From an uncultured Lachnospiraceae bacterium (lineage in GTDB: Bacteria > Bacillota > Clostridia > Lachnospirales > Lachnospiraceae): 33,472 nt of DNA. A program made the translations under genes and the position numbers. The DNA lies in contig CAJONG010000014.1 of assembly GCA_905235845.1 (NCBI GenBank), forward strand, positions 1 to 33,472, written 5' to 3'. This document shows, piece after piece, positions 1 to 8,914 of the stretch (the stretch's first letter is position 1; the number at the start of each line of letters is the position of its first letter). The notes under the pieces were generated by a model that did not search any database, was not told the origin of the DNA, and worked only from the letters and a program-made list of their open reading frames with translations.

Positions 1-989
1 GGATTAGCAAGCGTGATCTTGTCCGGATATTTCTCTATGATCACGCTCCAAGGCTGATAGAAATCCGTATTGACAAGGCAATTAACCAGAGCCTCCCTGA
101 CCGCATCATGTATAGGCGTTTCGTCAACACGCACCTGATTTACGAGCTTAAATGGCTTTTTAAGGTCGAGCACAAGCTTGGCGGAAACACGATTAAAGAA
201 GTCATATACATTTCCTGACCATTCCGGTTCCTGTGAGTATATTCGATCTGTCCAGCGTATATTTGGTTCCATGTGTTCCCTGTAATCAAGAAAATACTCC
301 GGATACTCTCTTGTAATTCGCAATTCTTTTCCGAACATCAAAAGCCCGGCTGCAGTTGGTTTTAGGGTATCTCCCTCATCATTCAAGGCTCCAATCTGAA
401 CAAGGAAATCTGAATCATTCAGTTTACTCCATGCAGATCCCTCATGCCGTGCATTATAACGGATTCTATAAGATTTAATCGTATCCTGATCAAAATCCGG
501 TTTACGATCCAGAACTCTTTCGTCCGGGCTTTCTTCTGATGCATCCCGGATCATAGCCTTTACTTCCGGTTCTGTACATCGATAATCACCCTCGTGATCG
601 CGGCGAAAAGTAGAGCCAAACACGTCATTATCTATATATACAGGCTTCTGAAAGCGAGTCGCGCGGGGAACTTTTATAGCCAAAACCACATCTTCACCAA
701 CCATATACTCTTCGACATCCCTCTCCGATATGAGGCAAAGAGAGACTTTTGTCTTGTTATGAATGGTATCCCAGAAATCCTTTTTAAGCTTCGGCAGATT
801 CCTGAGACCTGTAGTTTTCCAAGATCCGTCCTTTCTCTCAACTGCCCCGCAGATGATGCAACCACCATAGGAATTGGCAAAAGAAGAGTACGTATCCCAT
901 AAGGAACCCGGTAAACCGCCGTTTGCCGCCTTAGCTTCAAGCCGGTTACCCTCTCTGTATTCGTCAAAACGCTTAGGATCAAAATCCAT
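1..989 (-). CDS. ATP-binding protein with AlbA_2/Schlafen-like N-terminus (COG2865-like), truncated by window edge
   Basis: Manual minus-strand translation is open from ATG at 989 to the edge: MDFDPKRFDEYREGNRLEAKAANGGLPGSLWDTYSSFANSYGGCIICGAVER...HDAVREALVNCLVNTDFYQPWSVIIEKYPDKITLANP. The EGNRLEAK...SFANSYGG and VREALVNCLVNTDF motifs fit this family. Confidence 0.8.
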   Translation of the reverse strand, partial: MDFDPKRFDEYREGNRLEAKAANGGLPGSLWDTYSSFANSYGGCIICGAVERKDGSWKTTGLRNLPKLKKDFWDTIHNKTKVSLCLISERDVEEYMVGEDVVLAIKVPRATRFQKPVYIDNDVFGSTFRRDHEGDYRCTEPEVKAMIRDASEESPDERVLDRKPDFDQDTIKSYRIRYNARHEGSAWSKLNDSDFLVQIGALNDEGDTLKPTAAGLLMFGKELRITREYPEYFLDYREHMEPNIRWTDRIYSQEPEWSGNVYDFFNRVSAKLVLDLKKPFKLVNQVRVDETPIHDAVREALVNCLVNTDFYQPWSVIIEKYPDKITLAN

Positions 990-1005
990 GCGAAAACCTC
1001 CTTTA

Positions 1006-1623
1006 TTATTCCTCTTGATCTAATTGGTCATATGCTTCTTGCAATTCTTCGATCTTTCTTTTAAGCCTGGCTTTTTGTAAATCCTTTTCGGTTCTATCCA
1101 CAATCCCTTGAGGGAAGGTCCATTCCCAATTATGATAAGAATCAGTGATTTCCTTTCTTTCCTCATCTGAAGAGGCTATTTCAAGCTCAGACTGCATCTG
1201 TGTGTATGCTTTATACCATTCCGCCATATATTTATATATCTCATCCTTGAAATCAACAGAGATACACAGCCCAGGCGGCTGATCATCAGGAGTTTTTCCA
1301 ATCTTCATATTAAAGGTATTTTCCAGTTCGAACATAGCAAACATGGCTCCGATGTAATTCGTAGTTACCGGATCCGTCAGGGCAAGTGTGCTAACATCCA
1401 GGGCAGATGCAATTCGTTTTAACATATCTGGCTTGGGCTTTCTTGCACCGTTTTCATATTTTTGCACTCTGTCTGCATTAAGACCGATTTTTTCACCCAG
1501 CTCACCTTGAGACATTCCCTTTGCATTTCGTATATTGCGAATCCTGGCACCAATCCTATCTGCAGCAGTCTCTTCATTAAAATCCATCGGGTCCTGTCCG
1601 AACGGGTTATCTACCATTATCAT
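1006..1623 (-). CDS. XRE-family helix-turn-helix transcriptional regulator
   Basis: N-terminal RIGARIRNIRNAKGMSQGELGEKIGLNADRVQKYENGARKPKPDMLKRIASALDVS is a classic XRE HTH; 16 nt upstream of the AlbA_2 gene, probable operon. Confidence 0.85.
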   Translation of the reverse strand: MIMVDNPFGQDPMDFNEETAADRIGARIRNIRNAKGMSQGELGEKIGLNADRVQKYENGARKPKPDMLKRIASALDVSTLALTDPVTTNYIGAMFAMFELENTFNMKIGKTPDDQPPGLCISVDFKDEIYKYMAEWYKAYTQMQSELEIASSDEERKEITDSYHNWEWTFPQGIVDRTEKDLQKARLKRKIEELQEAYDQLDQEE

Positions 1624-1743
1624 GTGGAATCCTCCTTAGTTTATTCACCTATGATACAGACATATTAACACACTTTAGGAATATTATAAAGCACAAAACA
1701 ATACTGTAAGAGAACAAATTCCAAAAAAAGCACTGAGTAGTGC

Positions 1744-1772
1744 TTGACAAGGACTAAATAAATTGATATAGT
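1744..1772 (+). promoter_or_regulatory. Sigma-A-type promoter for the sORF-xis-int operon
   Basis: TTGACA (1744-1749), 17 nt spacer, TATAGT (1767-1772). Confidence 0.7.
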
Positions 1773-1918
1773 ACAATTAAAGAACGGAAAGGTGCTTTAT
1801 AAGAACAAGAAATTTAAAACAAGATAAAACGGTTCACAAGAACCCGGCGTTTCCCGACTAACTCGGATGTCGTCGATAGCAGAGAAGCTTTAATAAGTGC
1901 GCCGTAGAAAGGGGGATT

Positions 1919-2095
1919 ATGAAAAACAGAAAAAGGCAGCGGGCAAATCGCAAATTAAAAGAAGAAATGCTGGATCTCAGGGATATGTGTGGAATAAAGG
2001 ATCCCACACCCTACGAGGCAGTAAAAAAGATTATTAATAAATTCGAGAATAACGAGAGGAGGAATAGTTATGGAGCACACACAGATGTTATCTGA
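1919..2095 (+). CDS. Small basic protein of integrative element (58 aa)
   Basis: ATG preceded by gggggatt RBS; MKNRKRQRANRKLKEEMLDLRDMCGIKDPTPYEAVKKIINKFENNERRNSYGAHTDVI; overlaps start of xis-like gene. Confidence 0.6.
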   Translation: MKNRKRQRANRKLKEEMLDLRDMCGIKDPTPYEAVKKIINKFENNERRNSYGAHTDVI

Positions 2096-2282
2096 GTACG
2101 GCGACGTACTCTTACCGGAAGATGTCCAAAAGATATTACAGACAGGTCGCAATACCGTCTATAGCTATCTTGCGGAAGGAAAGATCAAGTCCATTAAGAT
2201 TGGTGGAAAATACAGAATTCCAAAGCTCTATTTATTGGAATTCATTTATCCGGACATAAATTTTGCTAAGGAGGCAGGTTGA
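2070..2282 (+). CDS. Excisionase-like helix-turn-helix DNA-binding protein
   Basis: LLPEDVQKILQTGRNTVYSYLAEGKIKSIKIGGKYRIPKLYLLEFI is a MerR/HTH_17 excisionase-type fold; directly upstream of the integrase. Confidence 0.8.
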   Translation: MEHTQMLSEYGDVLLPEDVQKILQTGRNTVYSYLAEGKIKSIKIGGKYRIPKLYLLEFIYPDINFAKEAG

Positions 2283-2284
2283 TC

Positions 2285-3490
2285 ATGGCGAGACCAAAGA
2301 AAGATGGAAAAAGAGCGACTGGGATACAGGGAAAGAGTGGTCGCTTATATGTAGTTATTGCCCAAAACGCTGTCAAGGATGGTATTAAGAAGGCTGAAAA
2401 GAAGTGGGTGGCTACAGGTCTTGCAGATACACCGGATAACGTAAAGAAGGCAGTCGAGATAAGAAAGAAGCTTCTTAATAATAAGGAAGCTTTAACAGCA
2501 GACCGAAACGTTACTGTTGCAGAATACACAGATCTCTTTTTGAACAGGAAGAAGAGAGAAATCTCTGATACCACATACTCCTCCTACTATTATAAGTCCA
2601 AGAGAATAAAGGAATATTTCGGAGCAATAAAAGTCAGGGATGTCAACGAGGTGATTGTTGAAAACTTCCTGGACAACCTATTTGAAGAACATCATGTTCA
2701 GCAAAGAACCGTCAAGGATCTGAAAGTCCTGCTGGGCGGTATATTTGAGCAGGCGGTTAAGGAAGGAATCATTGCCTATAATCCTGTCAAGGAAGTGCTT
2801 ATCAACAAAGGGTTAGCTATTAAATACTCTAAGGAAAGGAATACTGACGAGGAATTCTTTTCTTATGAAGAAGCTCAGCATTTCCTTGGAAAGATGAAGG
2901 ATCATGAGCTGTACGAGCTGTTCTACCTTACCCTCTTCTTCGGATTGAGACGGGAAGAGATCCTCGGATTAAGATGGTCGGCAATTGATTTCAAGGATAT
3001 GACCCTTGCAATTAACCATACCGTCACAAGAGGAATGACTGTAAACCGTGCAAACACGACTAAAACATCATCGAGTGCCAGAGAGTATCCGCTTACGGAA
3101 GAGCAGATCGAGATGTTTAATCAGTTAAAGAAAAAGGAAGATGCTAACAGAAAGCTCTTCGGGAACGGCTATCAGGACAATGACTATATATTCAAACATG
3201 CGGATGGAACCCTGTATTATCCGGACTATCCATCCAAGATATTCAGCAAGCTGATTAAGAAGATGCCTGAATTACCGCAGGGTATAACATTTCATGGACT
3301 CAGAAGCTCCTGCGTATCAATACTGGTTCATCAGGGGATGGATGTTAAGAGCATTCAGAAATGGGTAGGACACGCTGATATTGATACCACACTGAGGATA
3401 TATGCCAAGGTTAAGGATAAAGAGTCAAAGCGTGAGATATCGGAAACAATGAAAGGCATTATCCAGCTTAAGGATTATACAGAAGAGTAA
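2285..3490 (+). CDS. Tyrosine site-specific integrase (phage/ICE type)
   Basis: Catalytic signatures LFFGLRREEILGLRW, HGLRSSCVSILVHQGMDVKSIQKWVGHADIDTTLRIYAKV; N-terminal arm-binding-like domain. ATG at 2285 preferred over TTG at 2279. Confidence 0.95.
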   Translation: MARPKKDGKRATGIQGKSGRLYVVIAQNAVKDGIKKAEKKWVATGLADTPDNVKKAVEIRKKLLNNKEALTADRNVTVAEYTDLFLNRKKREISDTTYSSYYYKSKRIKEYFGAIKVRDVNEVIVENFLDNLFEEHHVQQRTVKDLKVLLGGIFEQAVKEGIIAYNPVKEVLINKGLAIKYSKERNTDEEFFSYEEAQHFLGKMKDHELYELFYLTLFFGLRREEILGLRWSAIDFKDMTLAINHTVTRGMTVNRANTTKTSSSAREYPLTEEQIEMFNQLKKKEDANRKLFGNGYQDNDYIFKHADGTLYYPDYPSKIFSKLIKKMPELPQGITFHGLRSSCVSILVHQGMDVKSIQKWVGHADIDTTLRIYAKVKDKESKREISETMKGIIQLKDYTEE

Positions 3491-3595
3491 CAGGACAACT
3501 AAACAGGATCCACTGATCATATTCCGTGTTGTGATGTAATAAATGTGGAAATAAACGGAAAAGGTTAGAAAAAAGTTAGAAATTGTGAAGAAAAA

Positions 3596-3669
3596 TCGGG
3601 GCGACAGGATTCGAACCTGCGACCTCCACGTCCCGAACGTGGCGCTCTACCAAGCTGAGCCACGCCCCG
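3596..3669 (-). tRNA. tRNA-Pro (anticodon CGG)
   Basis: Minus strand CGGGGCG TG GCTC AGCTTGGTA GAGC G CCACG TTCGGGA CGTGG AGGTC GCAGG TTCGAAT CCTGT CGCCCCG A folds as a cloverleaf with anticodon CGG. Confidence 0.95.
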
Positions 3670-3709
3670 ATGATATTTTTATTAAGTTGTAGGATACGCT
3701 CTTAGCGCA

Positions 3710-3751
<42 letters not shown>

Positions 3752-3842
3752 ACAATAAATTCGGGTGACAAACTAAGATTTGCCACCCGATTATAATATT
3801 ACATTTGATTGTAAAAAGCAAGCGATTCTGTAAGACTTGTCA

Positions 3843-4292
3843 TCATCCGGCGATCATTATGGTCTTCTTCTCGGGAACCTGCGGCTTGTCTATCTTAGGA
3901 ATCGTAAGGTTTAATATACCATCCTTGAAGGATGCCTTGATATCTTCCTCAGTAACTGCATCGCCCACATAGAATGTACGCTGCATAGCGCCTGCGAAAC
4001 GCTCCTGTCTGATTATCTTGCCTTCATTATCGCTCTTATCCTCGTTGAGTGACTTGGCGGCATTGATTATCAGATATCCTTCCGAAAGCTCAAGGCTTAT
4101 CTCATCCTTTGAAAATCCCGGGAGCTCAACATCGAGTTCAAAACGATCATCGTGCTCCTTGATATCCGTCCTCATAAGTCTGTCTGCATGTCTGCCGTAT
4201 AACTTCTTCTCCGGTCTTTCGAAGTCCTTAAAGCTCGGGAAATCAAACCAATCGTCCAACAAATTCTCTCCAAAAATACTAGGTGTCAACAT
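3843..4292 (-). CDS. Hsp20/alpha-crystallin family small heat shock protein
   Basis: MLTPSIFGENLLDDWFDFPSF...RTDIKEHDDRFELDVELPGFSKDEISLELSEGYLIINA...ERFAGAMQRTFYVGDAVTEEDIKASFKDGILNLTIPK. Confidence 0.93.
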   Translation of the reverse strand: MLTPSIFGENLLDDWFDFPSFKDFERPEKKLYGRHADRLMRTDIKEHDDRFELDVELPGFSKDEISLELSEGYLIINAAKSLNEDKSDNEGKIIRQERFAGAMQRTFYVGDAVTEEDIKASFKDGILNLTIPKIDKPQVPEKKTIMIAG

Positions 4293-4358
4293 AATCATTA
4301 CCTCCTTATCTGAATGAATCTTAAAGCTTTGTTATCCTTACTTCCTCTTTCTGACTAT

Positions 4359-4387
4359 GTTATAACACCATTATTAGCACTCGTCAA
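4359..4387 (-). promoter_or_regulatory. Promoter of hsp20, overlapped by CIRCE
   Basis: Minus strand TTGACG (4387-4382), 17 nt spacer, TATAAC (4364-4359). Confidence 0.75.
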
Positions 4388-4400
4388 GGGTGAGTGCTAA
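4374..4400. promoter_or_regulatory. CIRCE element (HrcA operator)
   Basis: TTAGCACTC-N9-GAGTGCTAA, exact consensus, upstream of the hsp20 gene. Confidence 0.95.
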
Positions 4401-4430
4401 TAACTTTTTATAAACTTTATTAACAAAAAA

Positions 4431-5309
4431 TTAAAGGGTTGCCAGACGATTCAATACCCTCTTCTTATCACCGCTCCACTCAGGCGCTATGAGTATCTTC
4501 TTATCACCGTCTCCCGTCATCCTGTGTATCACGATATCCTCAGGAAGTATATCCAGCGCATCCCGTATAAGGTCTGCATATTCATCCAGAGTAAGACATG
4601 AGAATTTTCCGGCGAGGTAATCATCGGCAAGATCCGTCCCCCTTAATACATGGAGCAGTTGAAGCTTGATACCCTGCACGCCGCTCTCCCCTACATACCT
4701 TACAGTTTCAAGCATATCATCTCTTGATTCGCCCGGAAGCCCTAGTATTACATGTACTATAGTCTCTATATCATAAGCCCCAAGCTTTTTTACCGCTTCA
4801 TCATAGACACTTAAGGGGTAGCCTCTTCTTATATATTCGGCAGTCCTTTCATGTATCGTCTGAAGTCCCAGCTCCACCCACACAGGCTTTAGGCCGTTGA
4901 TCTCAGAGAGTAATCCCATAACATCATCTCCAAGGCAATCCGGTCTGGTAGCTATGGATATGATATCGACCTCGGGATGTAAGACTGCTTCCATATAGAG
5001 TTCCCTTAGCCTGTCTACAGGAGCATATGTATTGGTATATGCCTGAAAATAAGCTATAAGTCCGTAATCCCCTTTGGGAAGCTTACCTTGTATCCGCTCC
5101 TTACCTCTGTCTATCTGCTCTGTTACAGACAGTGCCGCGTCACCGGCAAAATCGCCCGATCCTGCTCCCGAACAGAAGATACACCCTCTCTCACCCAGCG
5201 TTCCGTCTCTGTTAGGGCAGGTTAATCCTGCATTTATTGATACCTTATATAGCTTCTTATGATATTTTTCCCTAAGGTATGAATTAAGAGTCCTTTGCTT
5301 CATGATCAT
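4431..5309 (-). CDS. TIGR01212-type radical SAM protein (YtqA/YhcC-like)
   Basis: LNSYLREKYHKKLYKVSINAGLTCPNRDGTLGERGCIFCSGAGSGDFAG...FQAYTNTYAPVDRLRELYMEAVLHPEVDIISIATRPDCL. Confidence 0.9.
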   Translation of the reverse strand: MIMKQRTLNSYLREKYHKKLYKVSINAGLTCPNRDGTLGERGCIFCSGAGSGDFAGDAALSVTEQIDRGKERIQGKLPKGDYGLIAYFQAYTNTYAPVDRLRELYMEAVLHPEVDIISIATRPDCLGDDVMGLLSEINGLKPVWVELGLQTIHERTAEYIRRGYPLSVYDEAVKKLGAYDIETIVHVILGLPGESRDDMLETVRYVGESGVQGIKLQLLHVLRGTDLADDYLAGKFSCLTLDEYADLIRDALDILPEDIVIHRMTGDGDKKILIAPEWSGDKKRVLNRLATL

Positions 5310-5563
5310 TATTCCTGTCTGATTTGGTGGGTCATTCCTCGATAATCTATTATACCCTAAGTATATTCTGATTTTTAAATTTATGCACATTATACGGCAA
5401 ATATGATATTATATTCTTTGGTAAAATGGGAGGTAAAATACGCCAATCTGTTCAAGCTTACATACCACAGGGACGGAGATTACAAGATCATCATAAGGAG
5501 AAGCTGAGACGACAGGCTTAAGATTAAGGAGATGGAATTCAATATGACAGGGATAGGTGGAGA

Positions 5564-6886
5564 ATGATAGATTTAGAGACGATTGTCCGTTCACAGAGAG
5601 AATTCTTCTATACTAAAGTAACGCGGGATACCATGTTTCGTAAGAACAGCTTGGAGAAGCTGCTTGATTCGATACTTGAGAATGAGCCCGCCATATATAC
5701 GGCACTTAAGCAGGATCTGAACAAATCCGAGAGAGAGGCCAAGCTGACCGAGGTCGGCATCATCAAGGATTCGATAAAATACGCACTTAAGAATCTGGAT
5801 GCATGGGCAAGACCGGATAAAGCCAAGACGCCTATGTCGCTCTTCCCGTCAAAGAGCATGATATACAAGGAGCCCTATGGTGTGGCGCTTATAATGGCAC
5901 CATGGAATATGCCGTTCTATCTGACCATGGCACCTCTCATAGGGGCTATAGCTGCGGGAAACTGTGCCGTAGTCAAGACATCCAAGAACAGTCCGTATAC
6001 CTCCGGAGTAGTGGTTGACATAATTAACAGTACCTTTGACAGGAATTATGTATACGCAATAGAAGAGGTTATCTCTTATGATGAGATATTGAGTAAGAAG
6101 TACGACTATATATTCTTCACGGGAAGTGAGAGAGTAGGCAGGACTGTCATGCGTGCGGCAGCAGACAGCCTTACGCCCGTAACCCTTGAGCTTGGCGGCA
6201 AGAATCCATGTATAGTGGATGAGACGGTCGATATAGATATGACAGCCTATAAGATCATGAGGGCGAAGATAATCAATGCGGGGCAGTCATGTCTGGCTCC
6301 TGACTATGTGCTTGTGCCGGTGCGCTTAAGGCAGCAGTTTGTTGATTCTCTGTCCCGGTATGCCAAGGAATTCATAGGCGATCCTTTTACCAATAATGAT
6401 TATCCGAGGATAATCAATCTGCATCATTATATGAGGCTTAAGACGTTAATAGACAAGTCAAGGGCAAGCGGTGTGATCGGCGGAAGATGTGATGACAATC
6501 AGATGCGTATAGAGCCTGCCATAATTCCGGATACAGGCTTTGACAGCGATATCATGAGGAATGAGATATTCGGGCCCATCCTGCCCGTGATAGGCTATGA
6601 TGACAGGGAAGAGATGATAGCGATACTTAAGAGACGCCCCAAGCCTTTGGCATGTTATATATTCACGGAGGATAAGGTCTCGGCGGATGAGCTTATAGAT
6701 GAGCTGTCCTTCGGAGGCGGCTGTGTCAATGACTGTATGCTGCATGGGACCAATGAGAATCTCCCCTTCGGTGGAGTCGGCAGCAGCGGAATGGGAAGCT
6801 ATCGTGGTAAGGCAGGATTTGATACCTTTACTCACTGCAAGAGCATATTAAGGGTAAAGAAAAAAGCACCGACCCCATGGCTCTAA
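5564..6886 (+). CDS. Aldehyde dehydrogenase family protein
   Basis: GVALIMAPWNMPFYLTMAPLIGAIAAGNCAVVKTS, FFTGSERVGRTVMRAAADSLTPVTLELGGKNPCIVD, INAGQSCLAPDYVLV motifs. Confidence 0.95.
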   Translation: MIDLETIVRSQREFFYTKVTRDTMFRKNSLEKLLDSILENEPAIYTALKQDLNKSEREAKLTEVGIIKDSIKYALKNLDAWARPDKAKTPMSLFPSKSMIYKEPYGVALIMAPWNMPFYLTMAPLIGAIAAGNCAVVKTSKNSPYTSGVVVDIINSTFDRNYVYAIEEVISYDEILSKKYDYIFFTGSERVGRTVMRAAADSLTPVTLELGGKNPCIVDETVDIDMTAYKIMRAKIINAGQSCLAPDYVLVPVRLRQQFVDSLSRYAKEFIGDPFTNNDYPRIINLHHYMRLKTLIDKSRASGVIGGRCDDNQMRIEPAIIPDTGFDSDIMRNEIFGPILPVIGYDDREEMIAILKRRPKPLACYIFTEDKVSADELIDELSFGGGCVNDCMLHGTNENLPFGGVGSSGMGSYRGKAGFDTFTHCKSILRVKKKAPTPWL

Positions 6887-6908
6887 GTCCACAAAACCGA
6901 TACTTTAA

Positions 6909-6981
6909 TGCGCCTTCAGGGGCTCGAACCCTGGACACCCTGATTAAGAGTCAGGTGCTCTACCAACTGAGCTAAAGGCGC
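6909..6981 (-). tRNA. tRNA-Lys (anticodon CTT)
   Basis: Minus strand GCGCCTT TA GCTC AGTTGGTA GAGC A CCTGA CTCTTAA TCAGG GTGTC CAGGG TTCGAGC CCCTG AAGGCGC A; full cloverleaf. Confidence 0.96.
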
Positions 6982-7188
6982 TTTTTATATGCAGGGCATT
7001 ATGTTAACACCCTTGGCAGCGCAAGTGTTATTATATTATAGGTTTTTTAGAAAATCAACAATTTTTTATAGAAAATTTAAGTTATTTTTATAGCTTGGAT
7101 GCGCATATCAAGATATTGTGGCAGGACGATCTGAGGATGGCATATATTGGGTTGACATAAGATGGAAATTGGTGTGAAAGAGGTTAAT

Positions 7189-7968
7189 ATGAGAGATATA
7201 AGGATATTCGAATCACACGCACATTATGATGACAAAGCCTTTGATGATGACAGGGATGAGCTGCTTAAGCAGCTTGCGGATGATGGCTATGCCTATGTCA
7301 TGAATATAGCATCGGATCTTGACAGTGTGGATACGACCTATGAGCTTACACAGGAGTACGAGCATGTCTATGCAGCCATAGGCATACATCCGAGCGAAGT
7401 AGAGGAGCTTAATGAGAACACATTCCAGCATGTGAGAGAGGTTGCGAAGCGTGATAAGGTGCAGGCCATAGGAGAGATAGGCCTTGATTATCATTATGAC
7501 GAACCGGCAAGGGAGCTTCAGAAGGACTGGTTCGAAAGACAGCTTATGCTGGCAAGGGAGCTTAATAAGCCTGTGGTGATCCATTCAAGGGATGCCGCAG
7601 AGGATACGATGAAGATACTTAAGAGCAATATCGCAAGAGATATCCCCGGAGTCATGCACTGCTATTCCTACAGTGTAGAGATATCGAGGGAGCTGCTTAA
7701 GCTTGGCTACTATTTCGGTATAGGCGGAGTCGTGACCTTCTCTAATGCCAGAAAGCTTATAGAGGCGGTGGAGGAGATCCCGCTTGACCGCATCCTGCTT
7801 GAGACGGACAGCCCTTATCTTGCGCCCACACCCCACAGGGGAGAGCGTAACAGTTCCTTATATATACCGCTCATAGCCGAGAAGATCGCGGCCATCAAGG
7901 ATGTGCCTTATCATAAGGTACTGGATCAGACCTATAAGAACGCAAGGAAGCTTTTCTTCAATAAATAA
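7189..7968 (+). CDS. tatD: TatD family metal-dependent hydrolase/DNase
   Basis: ESHAHYDDKAFDDDRDELL...AAIGIHPSEVEE...AIGEIGLDYHYD...VIHSRDAAEDT...ILLETDSPYLAPTPHRGERN. Confidence 0.95.
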   Translation: MRDIRIFESHAHYDDKAFDDDRDELLKQLADDGYAYVMNIASDLDSVDTTYELTQEYEHVYAAIGIHPSEVEELNENTFQHVREVAKRDKVQAIGEIGLDYHYDEPARELQKDWFERQLMLARELNKPVVIHSRDAAEDTMKILKSNIARDIPGVMHCYSYSVEISRELLKLGYYFGIGGVVTFSNARKLIEAVEEIPLDRILLETDSPYLAPTPHRGERNSSLYIPLIAEKIAAIKDVPYHKVLDQTYKNARKLFFNK

Positions 7969-8011
7969 CGGGCCGGATCGGATGGAAGACGGCCGATGAC
8001 GGAGATTAGAT

Positions 8012-8866
8012 ATGGCATATTTGGGTAAGCCTGCTTATACCATAGCAGTGCTGCAGAAGTACAACTTTAATTTCAGAAAACAGTACGGACAGAATTTTCT
8101 TATAGACGAAGGCGTTCTGGAGGATATAATAGATAAGTCGGGCATTACAGAGGATGACTGTGTGCTGGAGATAGGTCCGGGTATCGGGACGCTGACACAG
8201 TACCTTGCGGAAAAAGCAAGGCATGTCGTGGCTGTGGAGATAGATAAGGCTTTAATCCCCATCCTGGCGGACACCCTATCCGATTATGACAATGTTACCG
8301 TTATCAATGACGACATATTAAAGGTTGACATAAGTCAAATAGTCAGTGAGTATAATAGGGGCGATCCCATCAAGGTCGTAGCGAATCTTCCATATTACAT
8401 CACGACACCGATAGTCATGGAGCTGCTCGAAGGTGATGCGCCCATTAAGAGCATAACGGTCATGGTGCAGAAGGAGGTGGCTGACAGGATGCAGTGCGGT
8501 CCCGGGACCAAGGATTACGGTGCACTGTCTCTGGCAGTGGCTTATTATGCGGATGCCAAGGTGATCCTTAATGTCAGTCCCGATTGCTTCATGCCACAGC
8601 CTAAGGTCGGAAGCTCGGTGATTAAGCTTGATATCTATGACAGGCCGCCCGTAGATGTAAGAGATCCCGGCTATATGTTCCGCCTCATAAGGGCAAGCTT
8701 CAATATGCGGCGTAAGACGCTGGTCAACGGACTTTTGGGAGGCTCATTGGGTCTTAGCCGTGAGAGGATAGAGGAAGCACTTGATAAGATGGGCTTAAGT
8801 AAGACTATAAGGGGAGAAGCGCTTACGCTTGCACAGTTCGCCGAATTATCCGATATTCTGGCGTAA
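8012..8866 (+). CDS. rsmA: 16S rRNA (adenine1518-N6/adenine1519-N6)-dimethyltransferase
   Basis: FRKQYGQNFLIDEGVLEDIIDKSGITEDDCVLEIGPGIGTLTQYLAEKARHVVAVEIDK...VVANLPYYITTPIVMELL; canonical KsgA/RsmA motifs. Confidence 0.97.
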   Translation: MAYLGKPAYTIAVLQKYNFNFRKQYGQNFLIDEGVLEDIIDKSGITEDDCVLEIGPGIGTLTQYLAEKARHVVAVEIDKALIPILADTLSDYDNVTVINDDILKVDISQIVSEYNRGDPIKVVANLPYYITTPIVMELLEGDAPIKSITVMVQKEVADRMQCGPGTKDYGALSLAVAYYADAKVILNVSPDCFMPQPKVGSSVIKLDIYDRPPVDVRDPGYMFRLIRASFNMRRKTLVNGLLGGSLGLSRERIEEALDKMGLSKTIRGEALTLAQFAELSDILA

Positions 8867-8914
8867 TTACGGCATATATAGTAAGTAGCATCTTTGTACT
8901 ATAAGGACAGAGAA

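Noticed and set aside
674-982. ORFs at 594-902 (+) and 674-982 (-) in the track
   Set aside because: They are out of frame with the clear AlbA_2/ATP-binding reading frame on the minus strand (1-989).
5415-5563. Possible protein remnant (EVKYANLFKLTYHRDGDYKIIIRRS) upstream of the aldehyde dehydrogenase
   Set aside because: Short, no good start codon, family not recognisable; may be a decayed gene end but not supportable.
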